DNA from: Cymbidium sinense
Lineage: Eukaryota; Streptophyta; Magnoliopsida; Asparagales; Orchidaceae
DNA: 64,000 nt
Direction: 5' to 3'
Assembly: GCA_021442155.1 (NCBI GenBank)
Contig: CM038228.1
Span: 8,907,179 to 8,971,178 of the forward strand
The notes under the pieces are model-generated. The model saw only the letters and a program-made list of their open reading frames with translations, did no database searches and was not told the DNA's origin. A program made the position numbers and the translations under genes. Positions 60,516-64,000 of this stretch are shown piece after piece; position 1 is the stretch's first letter; every line of letters starts with the position of its first letter.

Positions 60516-63040
60516 TGTGGTGAAATATTTCTGCCTTCTTCTATCCTTTGGAAGAGGATAAATGAAAACAAAATATATGCCTTTCGTTGGGACACCACGG
60601 ATATGCACAAATGTTCTTATTAGGGTGATCAGGTATGACATTGAGGAGAGGTGTACTATCTCAAAAAGTAGAAGTCACCACCCTACAATGGACATAATCA
60701 CCTGAATAAGGACTCCTAAGGACTATGGGTCTTCATATGTTCCAGAGATTTTTCCCCTACTTTACATGAAAAAGTAAAGTAGGGTTTATTTTAAATCGAG
60801 TTCATTAAGTTTCCTATGGAGGCAAGTCCCCATAGTCAATTACATCATAAGGAATGAGATCCCTTAAGAATACTCTTAATTAAGGAAAATGATCATTATC
60901 TCCAAAGATTTCAAGATATGACTACCAATCAATTGGTTATTTTTGAAAGATCGTGAGATTGATTAAGAGGAGGGAGTTATTATCGAAATCAAAAGGAGAT
61001 GAGTAGGGGATGCTCATGATACTAGGAAGCCTAGTGAGCATCCCAAACTATCCTATGGTTGGGCTTTACATTTTTGAAATTGAGGAGGATTGTTTGTTTG
61101 AGTTAAATTTTTATTAGAAATTTAGGGCTTACAATTCCACAATACAAGATCATGGAAATGCCTAAGAGGTGAGAATTTATGCTTGTAGCCCACAAAGGGG
61201 AGAAGCAACCTCGGATCCTAAATCTTGGGAGCTTTGATTTCACTAAGTGATCTAAGGTAGATTCATTATTGATTTTTTGTTTAGGAATATTTTATTATGG
61301 TTTTAATTAAATACTAAATTTATATTTTCTCTAAACAACCTATTCAAAAGAAAGGCATTTTAAGATTAAGTAAAGAATTACTATCACAAAACACACAATA
61401 TTTTATTTCTTTTACATGTGTATTTGCACATGAATGAATTAAGCATATCTATACATGATTGCAAGTATTTAGACACCTCAATGATGAATGCTAAAGTGGT
61501 TGCTTAAGAAAATTTAATGTTTCATGCATGATTTTGTTAAATAGATGAAATTTTATCCATTTTCATATACACATTTACAACTATAAAAGACATAATATGC
61601 TGTCATTATTAGTATGGGTGTAAGATACAAGACCTACTTAGCTATTAAAATAAGGGGTTGCTAATTTACTAATTTCTTAAATACATGTGCATGTACAAAA
61701 GAAATGCATGAAAAGAGAATCATGCAAAGTTTATCTTTTTTTGTTTGATTTTAGTTATTTAATTTATATGTGTGAAGTGGAACTCTACTTGAGTTTGACA
61801 TATGTATAAATGGATTTCAAACAGTGTTATGTCCTTTTCAAATGGACTATACACTTTACAAATCATACAATCCCATGTTAAGAAGAAAGGAAAAATACAC
61901 ATTTTACTATTACACATGCAAGCTCATAAAAATTGTAAATATACTTTTCATTTTGTAATGTCACTTATAAGTTTTGAAATAATTTTGAGTTTAAGTAATA
62001 ATAGTCATTCTTATTCTTACTTTTCAATCCAAAATTTGACATAAAGGAAATATTTATTTTAATTTGATTTTTTTTCAAAAAATGAATACATGAAAATTTA
62101 AAATAATCCAAAATAAATTATTTAATGTGAATGGTTTAAGAAAATTTTGATTTGGTTTTGAGTTTGATTTGAATTTGAAATGTGATAAGGTTTTTTGGTC
62201 CAACCCATTCACACATGTGTGTATTATTTTAATTTTGTGATTAGATTAATTTTATGCTTTTGTTAGGTTAAGGTGTAGATTAAGTTCATTAATATACCAC
62301 TTTAATATATTTAATCAAATAATTATGAGCTAATGTATGACATAAAATCACAAGGAATTTAAATCAGCAATGCACCTAAAAGGGATATGCATTTGGCTCA
62401 TAATTAATGATTAATTATGCTAAAGGGTTTAATTTAAGTACTTTCATAACCCTTACACATGTGGGTTAAGTATGATTTTCTTAAGCTACTTAGGTTATTG
62501 AACACTAAGAATATACCCAAGAAAGAAGTGATTGAGTTCTGGGATGTTTTGAAAATTTTATCAAGTTAATTAAGTAGGTCATTAGTATATTTTCCTTTAA
62601 TTAAATTTAGAATAAGGAAGGAAAGGGGTTTAGGGAATGACTTGGGAAAAATACCCCAAACCCATCTCATAATCTCCTCATCACTTAAATAAAGTTTAAT
62701 TAACTTAATCAAGGAATTAAACCACTATTCATATACTTAATTAAGCTTAATTAAATTAAGAGAGTGATTAGTCAAGTAATTAATTTCATATTAATCTTTA
62801 ATAAATTTACAAGAAAATTAAGGAGACAGAAGTCATCCATTAAACATGTCTTAAGTTTAGAATTGTAATGAAGTCATTAGAGTAATTAGGTTATTAAGTT
62901 TTCAAATAATGTAATAAAAGAAAATCTACTGTTCAAATTCAATTAGAAATAATTTTATTGGATTCTCCTTTAAATTTTATTATCTTTTTTGAATTTTTCT
63001 ATAATTAGTTATGAATTTAGGAAGTTTCAATTGATTTAAG
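60516..63040 (-). mobile_element. LTR-5, partial LTR inserted into complex B pol, with an internal deletion
   Basis: Opens TGTGGTGAAATATTTCTGCC, directly abutting the RNase H reading frame. It follows the family up to about 61,240, then jumps to sequence equal to LTR-4 near 50,330, so about 1.6 kb (LTR-4 48,718-50,330) is missing. It continues to about 63,040 ('ctataattagttatgaattt', equal to LTR-4 near 52,280) and then stops matching. The GC-richer patch, the W-box-like cluster and the hairpin units are absent, so the copy is truncated or itself interrupted there. Confidence 0.8.
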
Positions 63041-64000
63041 TGATTTTTATGAAGTTTATTAATTTATTTTATTAAGATAAATCATTTGAAACTCAAAATT
63101 TAATATTTTTTTAAGAAGGTCTTTTCATGAAATTTTATGGTAAGTGTATTTTAACTTCAATTTTAATCTTTGAAATTTCAAATTAATCTTACATGTATTT
63201 TTGGTTTAATTAATGAAATTTAATTTTTACTAAAACTGAAATTAAGCTCAAAATATTCAGTATAATTTGGGTACTTTGGCTTTGTTGGATTCCTCTCGGA
63301 AAGACGAATCCAATGAGTCATTGTTTGAAATTTTTTGTTAAGTATTTTATTTTCTATGAATTTTTGAAGTTTCAAGTGATTTAAATAATTTTTTAAATCA
63401 GCAAATCCTTTTTTTAACACAATGAAGAAGTATGAAAATGCATTAAGATGGTTTTGAGTGATTTAATATCACAAATAGGATCCTAAACCATCACATGTTT
63501 TTGAAAGTTATTTTAGATGATTTTGGTTTTTATGCTTTGTTAGATAAGAGATTAATGTATCTTTTACATCATAATGAAGTTTACCAATAATCACCATTTC
63601 CTTATGAAATCACATAGTTTTGAGTATTTCTCTAAAATGAAATTTAATGGGTTTAGCTCTATAAGAAAGAATGAGAGGAATGGTTAATTTTCTCTAATAG
63701 TTTAAAGTGATCAAAACTCACACTTTTCTTTGAATTTTTAAACTCTTGTCATTTGGCTTACTAGTGAGAATGGAAGAGAATCATTATGGTCACTTTGGTT
63801 CTCATGGAAATTTATCATGAAGGATAAATTGTTAGAGGAGGTGAATCCATCATGCCAAGTTTCCAATAAAATGAGGTTATTTCACCTATGAGTCATCGTG
63901 AAAAGAGAAACACTTTAAGTGTCTTTTTCTCATGGGATATTGAAAGGGCAAGTGGTCAATTAGCATTGAATTTGATTTGAGTAGATTTAAAATGAGTCAA
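63041..64000. other. Unassigned sequence right of LTR-5
   Basis: It does not match the other LTR copies at this place. A perfect 8-bp inverted repeat, TTGGATTC...GAATCCAA, lies at about 63,283-63,312. Short minus-strand frames (63,220-63,420) show no motif. It may be another transposon inserted into LTR-5, or host flank. Confidence 0.4.

Overview
The window looks like heterochromatic, transposon-filled DNA from a flowering plant nuclear genome. The evidence is AT-rich sequence with no intact long reading frame, plant-type Ty3/gypsy polyprotein remains, a Mutator-like transposase fossil with a SWIM finger, and a decayed copy of an atypical E2F/DEL cell-cycle gene. The species cannot be fixed from the sequence. 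No intact host gene and no RNA gene was recognised. A run of exactly 100 N at 38,822-38,921 marks a scaffold join of unknown size.

Layout. About 80 percent of the window belongs to one family of very large Ty3/gypsy elements, all lying with their coding strand on the minus strand. Their long terminal repeats are about 7-8 kb each. Bases 1-2,394 are the end of a diverged relative. Complex A (3,355-38,821) reads LTR-1 (3,355-10,342), internal region (10,343-21,912), LTR-2 (21,913-37,347), then the start of a second internal region (37,348-38,821) that runs into the gap, so it is a tandem, LTR-sharing arrangement. LTR-2 is split by a nested 7.9-kb solo LTR (LTR-3, 24,030-31,939) with TG...CA ends and a near-perfect 5-bp target duplication. 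Bases 38,922-48,059 are a different island holding short tandem duplications, the E2F/DEL pseudogene and the Mutator-like fossil. Complex B (48,060-64,000) reads LTR-4, a 5.1-kb internal piece, then another LTR (LTR-5) inserted into the RNase H coding region, then unassigned DNA.

How the parts work together. On the minus strand the internal region of complex A runs primer-binding-site-like sequence (21,902), a 2.4-kb untranslated leader, gag, a protease-equivalent stretch, reverse transcriptase with YVDD, a first RNase H, a second RNase H, integrase, a 2.4-3.4-kb non-coding tail, and the 3' LTR. Two RNase H domains together with the integrase style point to the Tat lineage (the Ogre/Retand/Grande group). 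All copies carry stops and frameshifts.

The least ordinary signals are non-coding. (1) The leader (19,590-21,755) is an array of more than twenty hairpins. Their loop cores are similar, but the stems differ in sequence while staying self-complementary. (2) Each LTR carries 170-190-bp tandem units, each with two hairpins that behave the same way. (3) Each LTR has a dense cluster of GGTCAA/TTGACC hexamers, the W-box core, in both orientations. (4) The tail between pol and the 3' LTR is built from decaying ~300-bp tandem units, and the assembly gap begins at such a unit boundary.
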